Assembly: GCA_965222125.1 (NCBI GenBank)
Contig: CBDCTC010000006.1
Location: forward strand, 1,302,001-1,366,000
DNA: 64,000 nt
From: CAZENU01 sp965222125
Lineage (GTDB): Bacteria > Chloroflexota > Dehalococcoidia > Lucifugimonadales > CAZENU01
Direction of reading: 5' to 3'
Of this stretch, positions 16,260 to 24,699 are shown one piece after another. The position numbers and the translations under genes are program-made. Every line of letters begins with the position of its first letter. The first letter of the stretch is position 1. The notes under the pieces are model-generated. The model was not told the origin of the DNA and ran no database searches. It was given only the letters and a program-made list of their open reading frames with translations.

Positions 16260-17747
16260 CTACTCCAGCCAGAAGGCGTAGAGGTCGGCGTCCCGCAGCG
16301 TGAAGCTCGCCCGCACCGCCGCGCGATCCGCCGGCGCCGTCCTGCCGCCCCACGTCAGCTCGGCGCTCACGCGGTCGCCCGACACCGCGTCGCACTCGTC
16401 CGCGCTGAAGCCGTCGAGCGGCTCCATCGTGTCGGCGTCCAGGAGCGTCGCCCTGAGCTCGCCGCTTACGTCGGCGTTGACGTGAAGGCGCATGCCGCCC
16501 GTCGCGAACGGCTTCGTCGTCAATGAGCCCGCGCCCCGCGCGTCCAGGGAGACGAAGCCCTGGGGCCGCACCTTGCCCAGGCAGAGCGCGATGCCGCTCT
16601 CGTCCGAGTCGTTGAAGTACGACCGGTCTATGTGGCTCGACGCCGGGCCGTACCAGTAGAGCTGCTTGAACCCCCGCGCGCGGCAGGCGTTGTAGTAGAC
16701 CCAGATCTCGCCGTCGTCGCGCACGATGGGCCGCCCGGAGGTCAGCATCTGGCACGTGCCGTAGTTCACGCCGTCCCACTTGTCCAGCGGGATGAATATT
16801 TCGCGGTCGGCCACCCGGTCCCAGTTGTAGAGGTCGCGCGAGACGGTGAGCTCCACCTGGCTGATGCCGGTCGCGTTTCGCCGCGGCGGAGGTATCAGGC
16901 CGGACGGGTTGTACAGCACGGGAAAGCCGACGTACAGGCCCTCGTACGGCATCACCGACATCATGTAGATCTGCGCGACGTAGTCCTGCTCGTCGATGAT
17001 GGGCGGCGTCAGGTAGTCGGGGTCGTCCGCCACGGCCTGGATACGCTTCGCCGCGTTGGCCCTGTCCTGCTCGTCGGTGTGGAAGACGAGGACCGCCTCC
17101 GACCAGTCGCCGAACTCCTTGCACGTCGACAGCCAGACCGACCGGCCCCACTCCGTGCTGTGCTTGTGGTAGGCGAGAAACTGCTCCGTGTACTCATCGT
17201 AGAGCATGTACGACGTGTCCTCGCTGGGCAGCCCGGGCACGTCGAGCATCTTCCAGTCGAACCCGTCGGGCGAGACGCCGAACTCCCGGTGGGCGCCGCC
17301 GAACATGGCCTTGTACCTGCGGGCCGGGTCGGTGTCGCGCTCGTCGCGGAGGATGTGGCTCAGACCGAGCCCGTCCGGGTCGCGGGCGAGATTGTTGTCC
17401 GTCGATCCGTCCCACTCGTGCAGACCAAGGCTGGGCCGGTCCCAGTCCAGCCCGTCCGCCGACGTGGCGAAGTGCCCCCGGGTGACCGTGGTCCTCTGCC
17501 ACCGGCCCTGTGGCCGTGCGGAGTACCGCGCGCCGAACCACCACTCGTACAGCCCCCTGTCCGCGTTCCAAATCGGCGGGCTGTTCGACTGGACGGCAAG
17601 CTGACCGGTCGACTCGTCCGGCTCGATCACCGGCCCCTGCTTGTCGACCGGATGCAGCGTGCGGACGAGGCCGTCCATCGTCTCGACGGCGTAGTCGTCG
17701 AGGAAAAGCTGCTTGTGCTCGGCGGCGTCGATCAGCTTGTTCGCCAT
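16260..17747 (-). CDS. glycosidase-like five-bladed beta-propeller protein
   Basis: A 495-residue protein starting MANKLIDAAEHKQLFLDDYA. The LFLDDY opening, repeated aromatic-rich blocks and the spacing of SVSPDG/TSADGLDWDRP-like turns are typical of GH32/GH43/GH130-like propellers annotated in Planctomycetes and Chloroflexota. A carbohydrate-degrading role is inferred from fold resemblance, and catalytic acids cannot be assigned with confidence. No signal peptide is visible, so it would act in the cytoplasm. The ATG at 17747 has GGGAGA upstream; a longer open frame reaches into a dispersed repeat and is not used. A strong promoter lies at 17785-17813. Confidence 0.75.
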   Translation of the reverse strand: MANKLIDAAEHKQLFLDDYAVETMDGLVRTLHPVDKQGPVIEPDESTGQLAVQSNSPPIWNADRGLYEWWFGARYSARPQGRWQRTTVTRGHFATSADGLDWDRPSLGLHEWDGSTDNNLARDPDGLGLSHILRDERDTDPARRYKAMFGGAHREFGVSPDGFDWKMLDVPGLPSEDTSYMLYDEYTEQFLAYHKHSTEWGRSVWLSTCKEFGDWSEAVLVFHTDEQDRANAAKRIQAVADDPDYLTPPIIDEQDYVAQIYMMSVMPYEGLYVGFPVLYNPSGLIPPPRRNATGISQVELTVSRDLYNWDRVADREIFIPLDKWDGVNYGTCQMLTSGRPIVRDDGEIWVYYNACRARGFKQLYWYGPASSHIDRSYFNDSDESGIALCLGKVRPQGFVSLDARGAGSLTTKPFATGGMRLHVNADVSGELRATLLDADTMEPLDGFSADECDAVSGDRVSAELTWGGRTAPADRAAVRASFTLRDADLYAFWLE

Positions 17748-17784
17748 TATTGACTGTCTCCCGCGCATCAAAGCTGGTCGTCGG

Positions 17785-17813
17785 AATATAATGCGTGCCC
17801 AAAGGGGTGTCAA
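17785..17813 (-). promoter_or_regulatory. consensus promoter for the propeller glycosidase-like gene
   Basis: Read on the minus strand: TTGACA (17813-17808), a 17-bp spacer, TATATT (17790-17785). The box ends 38 bp before the ATG at 17747. It is one of the two best sigma-70 matches in the window. Confidence 0.75.
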
Positions 17814-17842
17814 CGAACGCCGGTGACCCAGATTCGCGGCCT

Positions 17843-17939
17843 GATTGGGAAGGCTGGCGTGACGGACTGCTTCCGGGGTCGTGATGGCGCACCCTGTCGG
17901 GGATGGATTCCCGCCGTCGCGGGAATGACGGAGGTGGGG
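17843..17939 (+). repeat. dispersed repeat R2, copy 1
   Basis: A block of about 97 bp that recurs at 33548-33643 in the same orientation, and in shortened form at 38958-39012. Shared strings include GGCGTGACGGACTGCTTCCG, GTCGGGGATGGAT and GAATGACGGAGGTGGGG. It contains a small hairpin (TTCCCG...CGGGAA). It lies in the 349-bp gap between divergent genes; no reading frame here is credible. Confidence 0.8.
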
Positions 17940-17973
17940 AATTTGAGGCGGCGAGCGGGACGCGGCCAAGGGC

Positions 17974-18062
17974 ATCTGTTCAGACTCGATGGTCACACAG
18001 CCCGTTCACCCCGAGTAGCGCCGCTGCTTCATCGGCGCGTATCGAGGGGCGCACACGGTCAC
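17974..18062 (+). repeat. dispersed repeat R1, copy 1
   Basis: About 89 bp shared with 22162-22250 in the same orientation. Shared strings include CTGTTCAGAC, CCCGTTCACCC, GAGTAGCGCCG and CGGCGCGTATCGA. It is of the short REP/MITE-like kind found in intergenic regions. It lies directly beside R2 copy 1. Confidence 0.75.
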
Positions 18063-18096
18063 CAAGAGTGAATACTTGCGGCAAAAGGGGGCAACA

Positions 18097-19083
18097 ATGC
18101 GCGATAACATAGTCGAGCGGTTGACACGCGGTGACGTCATACTCCTGGACGGCGGCACGGGCTCGGAGCTGCAGCGCCGCGGAGTCGAAGTGCTGCACGG
18201 CGCGGCGGGGGCGCGGCGCCTGTCTGCCTGGTCCGCTCTGGCCAACATCGAGGCGGCCGATGTCGTGCGCCAGGTCCACACGGACTACCTGCGCGTCGGT
18301 GCGGACGCCATAATCAGCAACAGCTTCTGGACGGGCCCGACGAGGATGGCCAAGGTCGGTCTGGCCGACGACTGGGAGCGCTACGCCCGCGCCGCCGGGG
18401 AAAACGCCGTCGCCGCTCGCGACGCGGCCAACCCCGACGCGTACGTGTTAGCTGGGATCGCCCCGCCCGCGATTTCGTCGGGCCACGGGCAGCAGACCCA
18501 ATCGGACGTGATCGCCATGGGCGCGACGGCCTTCCGCAAAGAGTACGGCGACCAGGCCAGGGCGCTGGCGAGCTGCGGCGTCGACGCCATCCTGGCCGAG
18601 TACGTCGGCTGCATCGACGAGGCGGTCGCCGCGGTCTCGGCCTGCGCCAGGATGGGCCTGCCGGCGTTCCTCGGCATACGCCATATCCAGAAAGACGGCA
18701 CGATGCAGTACGGCGAGCGGCTGGAGGACCTGGCGGCGGCGCTGCGCGACAGCCCCGTCGCGGGCATCATGCTGATGTGCACCGCGCCCGAGCGCATCTC
18801 CGCCGGGCTGCCCAGGCTCATCGACGCCTACGACGGCCCCACGGGGGCGTACCCGAACATCGGCTACATGCCGCTCGCGCCCGTCGACCCCGACAAGCCT
18901 ACGATGACGAACCAGCTCCCGAGCATCAGCGGAGACTTCCTCCAGACGGCCGACTACTACCCGACCCGCCTGGCCGCCTTCGCCCGGGAGTGGAAGGAGA
19001 TGGGCGCGCGGATCATCGGCGGCTGCTGCGCCACCGGCCCCGAGCACGTCATGGCCATGGCGCCGGTCGTCAAGGGAGAGTAG
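18097..19083 (+). CDS. homocysteine S-methyltransferase family protein
   Basis: A 328-residue single-domain member of the Hcy-binding family (as in MmuM, BHMT and the first module of MetH). The barrel opens with VILLDGGTGSELQRRG near residue 12. Zinc ligands are the cysteine in MLMCTAP near residue 227 and the pair in IIGGCCATGPEH near residue 310. Methyl transfer from a small donor such as S-methylmethionine or a betaine to homocysteine is expected, but the donor is not known. The ATG at 18097 has AGGGGG upstream and was preferred to an in-frame TTG at 18076. An amino-acid oxidase gene follows. Confidence 0.85.
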   Translation: MRDNIVERLTRGDVILLDGGTGSELQRRGVEVLHGAAGARRLSAWSALANIEAADVVRQVHTDYLRVGADAIISNSFWTGPTRMAKVGLADDWERYARAAGENAVAARDAANPDAYVLAGIAPPAISSGHGQQTQSDVIAMGATAFRKEYGDQARALASCGVDAILAEYVGCIDEAVAAVSACARMGLPAFLGIRHIQKDGTMQYGERLEDLAAALRDSPVAGIMLMCTAPERISAGLPRLIDAYDGPTGAYPNIGYMPLAPVDPDKPTMTNQLPSISGDFLQTADYYPTRLAAFAREWKEMGARIIGGCCATGPEHVMAMAPVVKGE

Positions 19084-19137
19084 CCTGTTGGGTACAGTCT
19101 GGCTGCGGACCCGTCGTGCGGGGCACGGAGAAGGACG

Positions 19138-20391
19138 ATGACCGGTAGAACAAGCGCAATCGTGATCGGCGCGGGCGCGGTGGGCGTCTGCTCCGCCTAC
19201 TACCTGGCCGAGCGCGGGCTCGACGTGACGCTGGTGGACCGTGGCGACGTGTGCGCCGGATGCTCCTATGGCAACGCCGGCCTGCTCGTGCCCAGCCACA
19301 GCGTCCCGCTCGCCGCGCCGGGGGTCATCTGGCGGGCGCTGAGGTGGATGGCGAAGCCGGACAGCCCCTTCTACATCCGGCCGCGTCCGAGCCCCAGCCT
19401 CGTCTCGTGGCTCTGGAAGTTCCGGGCCGCCTGCAGCGAGGAGAACGTCGAACGCGCCATGCCGGTGCTGCGGGACCTGACGATGACCGGCGTCGAGCTC
19501 TTCCGCGAGCTGGCCGACGCCTGCGAGAGCGACTTCGGCCTCGGGACGGCCGGCGTCGCGTACGTGTACAACACCGAGGAGGGCCTCGCGAACGGACGCA
19601 AGGAGGCCGCCCACATCGCAACGGTCGGGCTTCAGGCCGAAGAGCTCGACCGCGACGGCGTGCGCGAGTTTGCCGGCCTCGATTCGACGGCGATCGGCGG
19701 AATGTTGCACCCGTACGACGGCCACGTGACGCCGGGCAAGTACGTACACGCGCTGGCCGAGGTGTTCGAGCGGGGCGGCGGCACGATCGAGCGCCACACG
19801 GCAGTCAGGGGCTTCGAGACAGACGTCAGGCGTGTCAGCGGCGTCGTCACGGACAACGGAGTCCTGGCGGCGGACGAGATCGTTCTGGCCGCCGGCTCGT
19901 GGTCTCCGGCCATCGCGGCCCGGCTCGGCGTCAGATTGCCCATACAGCCGGCCAAGGGCTACAGTGTCAGGTTCCGCCGGCCGGAGAACGCGCCCGCGGT
20001 GCCGCTGATCTTCGGCGAGGCGCGCGTGGCCATGACGCCCATGGGCGACACGATGCGTCTGGCGGGAACGCTGGAGATGGCCGGCATGGACCTGTCGATA
20101 GACCAGAGACGGCTGGACGCCGTCCGAGAGTCGGCCGGACTCTACTTCCCGGCGCTGGACGCGTCCAAGCTGGAGTTCGTCGAGGAGTGGGCAGGCCTGC
20201 GGCCGTTGTCGCCCGACGGCCTTGCGCTGCTGGGCCGCTGGCCGTCCTACGACAACCTGACGATCGCGGCCGGCCACGGCACGATGGGCGTGTCGACCAG
20301 CCCCGCCAGCGGGAAGCTGGTCGCCCAGATCATCACCGACGACGAGCCGTTCACCGACCTCGCCCCGCTGGACCCGACCCGGTTCGGCTAG
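19138..20391 (+). CDS. DAO-family FAD-dependent amino acid dehydrogenase/oxidase
   Basis: A 417-residue flavoprotein of the DadA/glycine oxidase type. The dinucleotide motif is AIVIGAGAVGVCSAYYLAER at the N-terminus with the acidic end of strand two (LVDRGD). GNAGLLVPSHSVPLAAPG near residue 42 is typical of DadA-like enzymes. HVTPGKYVHALAEVFERGG lies near residue 200, and the C-terminal FAD site is seen as GHGTMGVSTSPASGKLVA near residue 380. It would oxidise D-amino acids or secondary amines such as sarcosine. GGAGAAGGAC precedes the ATG. It lies 54 bp after the methyltransferase-like gene. Confidence 0.85.
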   Translation: MTGRTSAIVIGAGAVGVCSAYYLAERGLDVTLVDRGDVCAGCSYGNAGLLVPSHSVPLAAPGVIWRALRWMAKPDSPFYIRPRPSPSLVSWLWKFRAACSEENVERAMPVLRDLTMTGVELFRELADACESDFGLGTAGVAYVYNTEEGLANGRKEAAHIATVGLQAEELDRDGVREFAGLDSTAIGGMLHPYDGHVTPGKYVHALAEVFERGGGTIERHTAVRGFETDVRRVSGVVTDNGVLAADEIVLAAGSWSPAIAARLGVRLPIQPAKGYSVRFRRPENAPAVPLIFGEARVAMTPMGDTMRLAGTLEMAGMDLSIDQRRLDAVRESAGLYFPALDASKLEFVEEWAGLRPLSPDGLALLGRWPSYDNLTIAAGHGTMGVSTSPASGKLVAQIITDDEPFTDLAPLDPTRFG

Positions 20392-20433
20392 ATTCCTCAA
20401 GCTGGAGAAATCAAGAACCGCTACCTTGGACTG

Positions 20434-20895
20434 ATGCTTGCCTATCCGATAACGCTCGAAGACGATGTCGGGACCTTGCTGGCGACGTCGCCCGACTTCC
20501 CGGAGCTGACAATCTTCGGAGACGACCGTGAGGAAGCCATCGCTCGCGCCGTCCACGCACTGGAAGAGGCAATAGCGGCCCGCATACACGATCGCAAGGA
20601 CATTCCCTCGCCGTCGCGGGGCGAGACATACGCCGTACTGTCGACGCTGACTTCGGTGAAGGTAATCCTGAACCAGGGGATGAGAGATCAGGGCGTCGGC
20701 AAGGCGGAGCTGGCCCGTCGCCTGGGCTGGCACATGCCGCAGGTGGACCGGGTGCTCGACATTCAGCACCGGTCGCGGCTGGACATGATGGACGCCGCTC
20801 TGGGGGCCATCGGGCGGCAGTTGCACGTGGCCGCATCCGCCGCCGCCGGATCCACAGTGGCGGCCGTCGGAAAAGAGACCTCAGGCTCGAATTAG
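20434..20895 (+). CDS. HicB-like antitoxin, without a HicA partner
   Basis: A 153-residue protein with an N-terminal HicB fold (YPITLEDDVGTLLATSPDFP, then a helix HALEEAIAARI) and a C-terminal DNA-binding helix-turn-helix near residues 85-115 (GVGKAELARRLGWHMPQVDR). In complete modules a small hicA gene encoding an mRNA interferase lies beside hicB. The 42 bp upstream and 30 bp downstream leave no room for one. It may act as a free-standing regulator or be a leftover of a lost module. Confidence 0.8.
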   Translation: MLAYPITLEDDVGTLLATSPDFPELTIFGDDREEAIARAVHALEEAIAARIHDRKDIPSPSRGETYAVLSTLTSVKVILNQGMRDQGVGKAELARRLGWHMPQVDRVLDIQHRSRLDMMDAALGAIGRQLHVAASAAAGSTVAAVGKETSGSN

Positions 20896-20925
20896 AGCCA
20901 TCGTGTACGAAACCGAGCGCGATGG

Positions 20926-22032
20926 TCAGCGGATGTTCACGCAGACGGACTGCACGCCGTTGACGGCGTAGCCGAGGGGAGTCCAGGCGTTCTCCATGGG
21001 CTGACGGTTCCCGGCCTCGTCGCGAGCGCGCGCGATCAGCGTGTGGTGGCCGGGGGCCGACGGCTCCCAGTCTACCCTCCACTGGCGCCAGGCGTGCCGG
21101 TGCGACAGGCCGCCGAGCTGCGCGGGCCGCCACATCTCGCCGTCGTCGCTCAGCTCCACTCCGGCTATCGGAGCTTCGCCCGACCAGGCAAGGCCGCCCA
21201 CGCGAAGCCGGCCAATGGAGTGGACCTCCCCGTGACGCGGCTGGCTGATCAGCGACTTGACGAACATGCGCGTCAGGGGCTCCGAGGCCCCGTTTCGGCC
21301 CGGCATGACGTAGCGCTCGCTTTGGAAGAAGCCCTCGAAGGGCCGGGACAGCAGCGTAATCCTCGTCAGCCACTTCACGGAGGCCATGCCGTACCACCTC
21401 GGGACCACCAGCCTCAGCGGATGGCCGTGGTCGTCGGGCAGCGGCTCGTCGTTCATCTCGTACGCCAGCAGCGTGTCGGGGTCCATGGCGACGTCCAGCG
21501 GCAGGCTCCGCTCGTAGGCCATGCGCCCGCGGCCCGGCACGGGCTCGCCCGAGTCGGCGCCCACGAACAGCGCCTCGACGGCCGCTTCGGTCGGGGCGGC
21601 CGCCTCGAGCACGTCACGCAGCGCCACGCCGGTCCAGATCGCGGTGCTCACGGCCCCGCCGCGGAACTGGTTGCCCATGACCGGCGGGTCGAGGTCGACG
21701 CGGTTGTTGCCGGCGCACTCCATCGTCACGGGGATCGTGCGCGCCGGCAGCGCCCTGATGTCGGACAGGCTGAGCGCGGAGGGGTTGTCGACCTCGCCGT
21801 CGACGACGAGCGACCAGTCGGCCGGCTCGATGGAAGGGTTCTCGAAGTGGTTGCGGGCGTAGTAGAGGGCGTTCGGAGTGACCCAACTCTGTATGGCGGC
21901 GACCGGGGTCTCGCCCACGAACGGGTCGGAGTCGATGGTTACCAAGGTTGCGGGTTGGGGATGCGGCTGAGTGTGCCAGGGATCTTGCGTGATCCCGGCA
22001 GCCTCAGCCCGGGTACACCTGCAATAGTTCAT
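20926..22032 (-). CDS. sulfite oxidase-like molybdopterin enzyme
   Basis: A 368-residue enzyme of the SUOX fold. The molybdenum-binding cysteine is C106 in TMECAGNNR. GNQFRGGAVSTAIWTGVALR follows, and HPLRLVVPRWYGMASVKWL near residue 212 is the conserved cofactor block. The C-terminal dimerisation domain begins near residue 265. No haem b5 domain and no Tat or Sec signal are visible, so the enzyme looks cytoplasmic, which is unusual because most bacterial members are exported. The N-terminus contains MNYCRC. Natural substrate may be sulfite or another oxyanion or sulfoxide. Confidence 0.85.
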   Translation of the reverse strand: MNYCRCTRAEAAGITQDPWHTQPHPQPATLVTIDSDPFVGETPVAAIQSWVTPNALYYARNHFENPSIEPADWSLVVDGEVDNPSALSLSDIRALPARTIPVTMECAGNNRVDLDPPVMGNQFRGGAVSTAIWTGVALRDVLEAAAPTEAAVEALFVGADSGEPVPGRGRMAYERSLPLDVAMDPDTLLAYEMNDEPLPDDHGHPLRLVVPRWYGMASVKWLTRITLLSRPFEGFFQSERYVMPGRNGASEPLTRMFVKSLISQPRHGEVHSIGRLRVGGLAWSGEAPIAGVELSDDGEMWRPAQLGGLSHRHAWRQWRVDWEPSAPGHHTLIARARDEAGNRQPMENAWTPLGYAVNGVQSVCVNIR

Positions 22033-22161
22033 GTGTGCCCTCCGGTGACCGTCCTGGAGATTGGGGCCATTCTACGCACCGTCCGGCGGCGCTTCAAGGG
22101 GCATGCCTGGCAGCAGGTCAACTCCAACATGGGCACGTGGCACGTCGACCCTGGGAGGCAA

Positions 22162-22250
22162 CTGTTCAGACCCGACGGCGCACGCAACCCGTTCACCCTG
22201 AGTAGCGCCGGTGCTTCACCGGCGCGTATCGAAGGGCGCACGCAACCTTC
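22162..22250 (+). repeat. dispersed repeat R1, copy 2
   Basis: Second copy of the repeat at 17974-18062, same orientation. The remaining part of the 365-bp gap 22033-22397 holds only a possible minus-strand TATAAT at 22316-22311 with no good -35. Confidence 0.75.
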
Positions 22251-22397
22251 CCGCCGATGCTGATGTCGGCCCCACCCAAGGACCGCGTTGTGCCGGCCCT
22301 TCGATAGGGAATTATATGCAATCCTAGCCGGTCGGCTTCGGGAGAGGGGCGGACGAGCCAAATGCTACCGAGCCCGGCGATAGGCTTATTGACTGCT

Positions 22398-23177
22398 TCA
22401 GGCAACTCGCCGTAGTAGCTTGCGCCTGAGGTCACTGGTCGATTCTAGCGATGAGATCATTTCGCCCCCGACATCGGAAAGTCGGGCCAGGTCGGTTCGG
22501 TGAATGTCTGCCTGGTTCTCGAAGACAATGATCGACTCGAAGTTCAGTTTCTGGCGGTGAAAGTAGGCGAGCATGATCGTTGTCAGCCGAGCTTTATCGC
22601 GATTCGGCACGCCGTAAAGAAACAGCGGTACGTCGCTGCTGCCTTCGACCCGATAATCGACCGGATAGGCCTCAGAATTCGGGACCGCAGGCAGGTGGTC
22701 TCGCTCCAGCCTGGCCTCATCGATGAAACTGGTCAGGTAGTCGGCAAGATCGTCGTAAAAGGTGGAGCCGACGTTGGTCCGGGAGAGCAAGGTCAAATCG
22801 TAGATCCTGGTCAGCGCCTGGCCGAAGCCGAAGATTGCCTCTGGCAGCCGTTCGGCGGATGTCTCGAGGGAGAACACGCCCTCGTCGTAGAGGATTCCGC
22901 TCTCGCCGACGATTCGCTCCAGGAGCATGCCGCGCGTGCCGGTCAGGAAGGTATCGATGTCGTGCTCGTAGCTGATGTGCATGAGCGTGTGCCCAAGGTC
23001 CGAAAGGCGAAGCCCGCCGGCGGGAGCCTCGGCCAGATGGAAGGGATAACCGTCTCCGTCAGGGAAGGTGAAGTGGGTACGGAGCATGAGCTCACCATCA
23101 GGCCGTTCGCTCACTCCTACATCCTCACAAAGGCGCGCACATAGAAGTTCCCTGAGTGCAGTTGTGTCGATCGTCAC
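22398..23177 (-). CDS. DUF1828/DUF1829-like protein
   Basis: A 259-residue protein of unknown function. The N-terminal half (HLAEAPAGGLRLSDLGHTLM near residue 47) resembles DUF1828 and the rest resembles DUF1829. The family is common beside restriction, toxin-antitoxin and defence genes, but its role is not known to me. Its start overlaps the stop of the upstream gene (ATGA, 4 bp), so the two are translated together. No transmembrane segment is seen. Next to the pair is a broken methyltransferase gene, which fits an accessory region. Confidence 0.65.
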   Translation of the reverse strand: MTIDTTALRELLCARLCEDVGVSERPDGELMLRTHFTFPDGDGYPFHLAEAPAGGLRLSDLGHTLMHISYEHDIDTFLTGTRGMLLERIVGESGILYDEGVFSLETSAERLPEAIFGFGQALTRIYDLTLLSRTNVGSTFYDDLADYLTSFIDEARLERDHLPAVPNSEAYPVDYRVEGSSDVPLFLYGVPNRDKARLTTIMLAYFHRQKLNFESIIVFENQADIHRTDLARLSDVGGEMISSLESTSDLRRKLLRRVA

Positions 23178-23659
23178 AGCAACCTCGGCTGGTCTAGCTC
23201 GGGAGGTGAGATCCCTTCAACTCGAAAGTCATCGAGCAGGCATCTGAATGCCCCATCGAGGGTAGAGAATCTGTCTGTCTCTGCGGCCTCGGATTCGGGC
23301 TTTTTGCCCGCCGCGATAGCCTTTGCCGTCGCGCGGTGAATGTGTGGCCGAAACTTGATGCCACCGTGAACGTGGCTAGGACCATTGTGGCGCGCCAGTG
23401 TCAGCCGCGCGCCGCCTGGCGGAAGAAACGCGATTCCACAGGAGAAATCGCTGTCATCGAGTTCACTCTGCCGCTGGTAGATCGAGAACCGCGTCTCGCC
23501 CTCGGGACCAGCAACTATTTGAAAGTTCCGCTGGCGATGGCCAGGCTTTGAATTCCATCGAGCCCCTGGATTCGTCACGCGTTTCGCCATCGACCGAAGC
23601 TCTGTGAGCTCATCTTCGCTGTACAGCTTCACGATCACCAATGCCCAGCCCCTTGACAC
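23174..23659 (-). CDS. DUF6978-like protein
   Basis: A protein of up to 161 residues; a GTG at 23638 gives a shorter form starting VIVKLYSEDEL that may be the true start. The central part (NFQIVAGPEGETRFSIYQRQ, then DFSCGIAFL and RHNGPSHVHGG) and the HIHRATAKAIAAGKKPESEA block match my memory of DUF6978. The family is often coupled with DUF1828 in two-gene units, as here. Histidines in HVHGGIKFRPHIH could bind metal, but no catalytic claim is made. Function is unknown. Confidence 0.6.
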   Translation of the reverse strand: MSRGWALVIVKLYSEDELTELRSMAKRVTNPGARWNSKPGHRQRNFQIVAGPEGETRFSIYQRQSELDDSDFSCGIAFLPPGGARLTLARHNGPSHVHGGIKFRPHIHRATAKAIAAGKKPESEAAETDRFSTLDGAFRCLLDDFRVEGISPPELDQPRLL

Positions 23660-23818
23660 TCCGGCGGGCAGATCAGAGTCGTTGCAACACCAACTCTACC
23701 AGTGGTAATCATATATCAAGCCGTTTATAGAACCGTGACGGCTGTATGACAGGTCTCGCAGCGGCCATCGCGGTACAGGGTGTCGGGGTAGTGAACCTCG
23801 CGCTGGCAGTCCACGCAG

Positions 23819-24187
23819 CTATACACCGGCCCCTCCCGGCCAGCATGACTGCATCCCCTTGCGGTGGGAATATCCAGCAGCGTCCAGTGTGTACGATATG
23901 GCCGTGTGTTCGTCGGCTATCAATCCCATCCAAGCAACGTCAAGGTCTGAGAGCGTCCAGGCATCCTTGAACGCCGCGCCAGCGGCCTTGCTACCTACAG
24001 GGGCCTCGTTGTTGCGATTTGAGTTGAATGGCGGGTCCAAGTATATGAGATCAACCGTTTCGGAGTTCATGCCCTGGAGGATGTCTAGGTTGTCTCCCGT
24101 CCAGATCGTCTTGTCCACAAAGTTGGGGGACACCATTCGCCCAGTCTCCGATTTTGTGTTGATGGCGCGGATTGTAGCCATAGCCAC
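23819..24187 (-). pseudogene. 5' fragment of a site-specific DNA methyltransferase
   Basis: The 122-residue frame starts with a normal methyltransferase N-terminus: IWTGDNLDILQGMNSETVDL, then motif IV YLDPPFNS and the block up to AAGYSHRKGMQS. After about position 23837 the similarity ends and foreign sequence follows up to a stop at 23819-23821. A different frame downstream encodes two CxxC pairs (SCVDCQ and CETCH) and ends near 23727, resembling a zinc ribbon. The family usually continues for 200 or more residues, so this is a truncated remnant, not an active enzyme. Confidence 0.75.
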
Positions 24188-24196
24188 CTGCCCTGT

Positions 24197-24385
24197 CTAG
24201 GCGGCCACCAAGTCCTGATACCGGGATTGCTTGCCGTCGGCTCCCTTGACCATCCGGCTCATCTGGTCGGCTGTATCCAGGGGCCGTCGGCTGTACCGCC
24301 CCTCAAACTCAGTGACGTAGCGGTCTAGGTGCTTCTCGCTCATGTGATGGCACACACCGTCGTATCCGCGCTTCACCAAGAACCG
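24197..24385 (-). mobile_element. remnant of an IS1595-family insertion sequence (3' end of transposase)
   Basis: Only the last 60 or so codons of the transposase are left; the catalytic part and the other end are absent. No terminal inverted repeats could be found. The left limit (24385) is approximate. Confidence 0.6.
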
Positions 24386-24694
24386 GCTGAGGGAAGGGGC
24401 GTCGGCAAGCCAGAGCGCGTGGAGCGCCTGTCGACGGGCTTCCGCGGCGTGCCTGGTCTTGTACAGACTGCTTGCGAGCCAAGCGAATGCCTCAGGCTCG
24501 ACTGCGGGCTCGACGCCCAGCGCTAAAGCGCTCCGGTAGTGGGGTATCGCCTGCGCTTCTCTCCCGTTGTTGTCGTGGAAGAGGGCCAACTCGAAGTGGG
24601 CGTGAGCCTTCGCGCTGCTTGTAGACGCTTTCTCCAGCGCCGCATTAAGGGATGCCAGGCTCCGGCGCTTCCTGCGTTGCTTCCGCTGGGTCAC
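24197..24694 (-). CDS. chimeric ORF: TPR protein fused to an IS1595-type transposase tail
   Basis: A 165-residue frame with a GTG at 24694. Residues 1 to about 105 resemble a small tetratricopeptide protein (HFELALFHDNNGREAQAIPH, then LASSLYKTRHAAEARRQALH). From about residue 106 the frame becomes the C-terminal end of an ISXO2/IS1595 transposase: VKRGYDGVCHHMSEKHLDRY, then EFEGRYSRRPLDTADQM. The join is in frame. Whether the product is made or useful is unknown; the TPR part alone could still fold. It is placed between a broken methyltransferase and the TIM-barrel gene module. Confidence 0.7.
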   Translation of the reverse strand: MTQRKQRRKRRSLASLNAALEKASTSSAKAHAHFELALFHDNNGREAQAIPHYRSALALGVEPAVEPEAFAWLASSLYKTRHAAEARRQALHALWLADAPSLSRFLVKRGYDGVCHHMSEKHLDRYVTEFEGRYSRRPLDTADQMSRMVKGADGKQSRYQDLVAA

Positions 24695-24699
24695 ATGGC

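Noticed and set aside
17748..17996. N-terminal extension of the propeller protein up to 17996
   Set aside because: The extension reads through a dispersed repeat (RDGGNPSP-type peptide), and a good promoter and ribosome binding site lie downstream of it.
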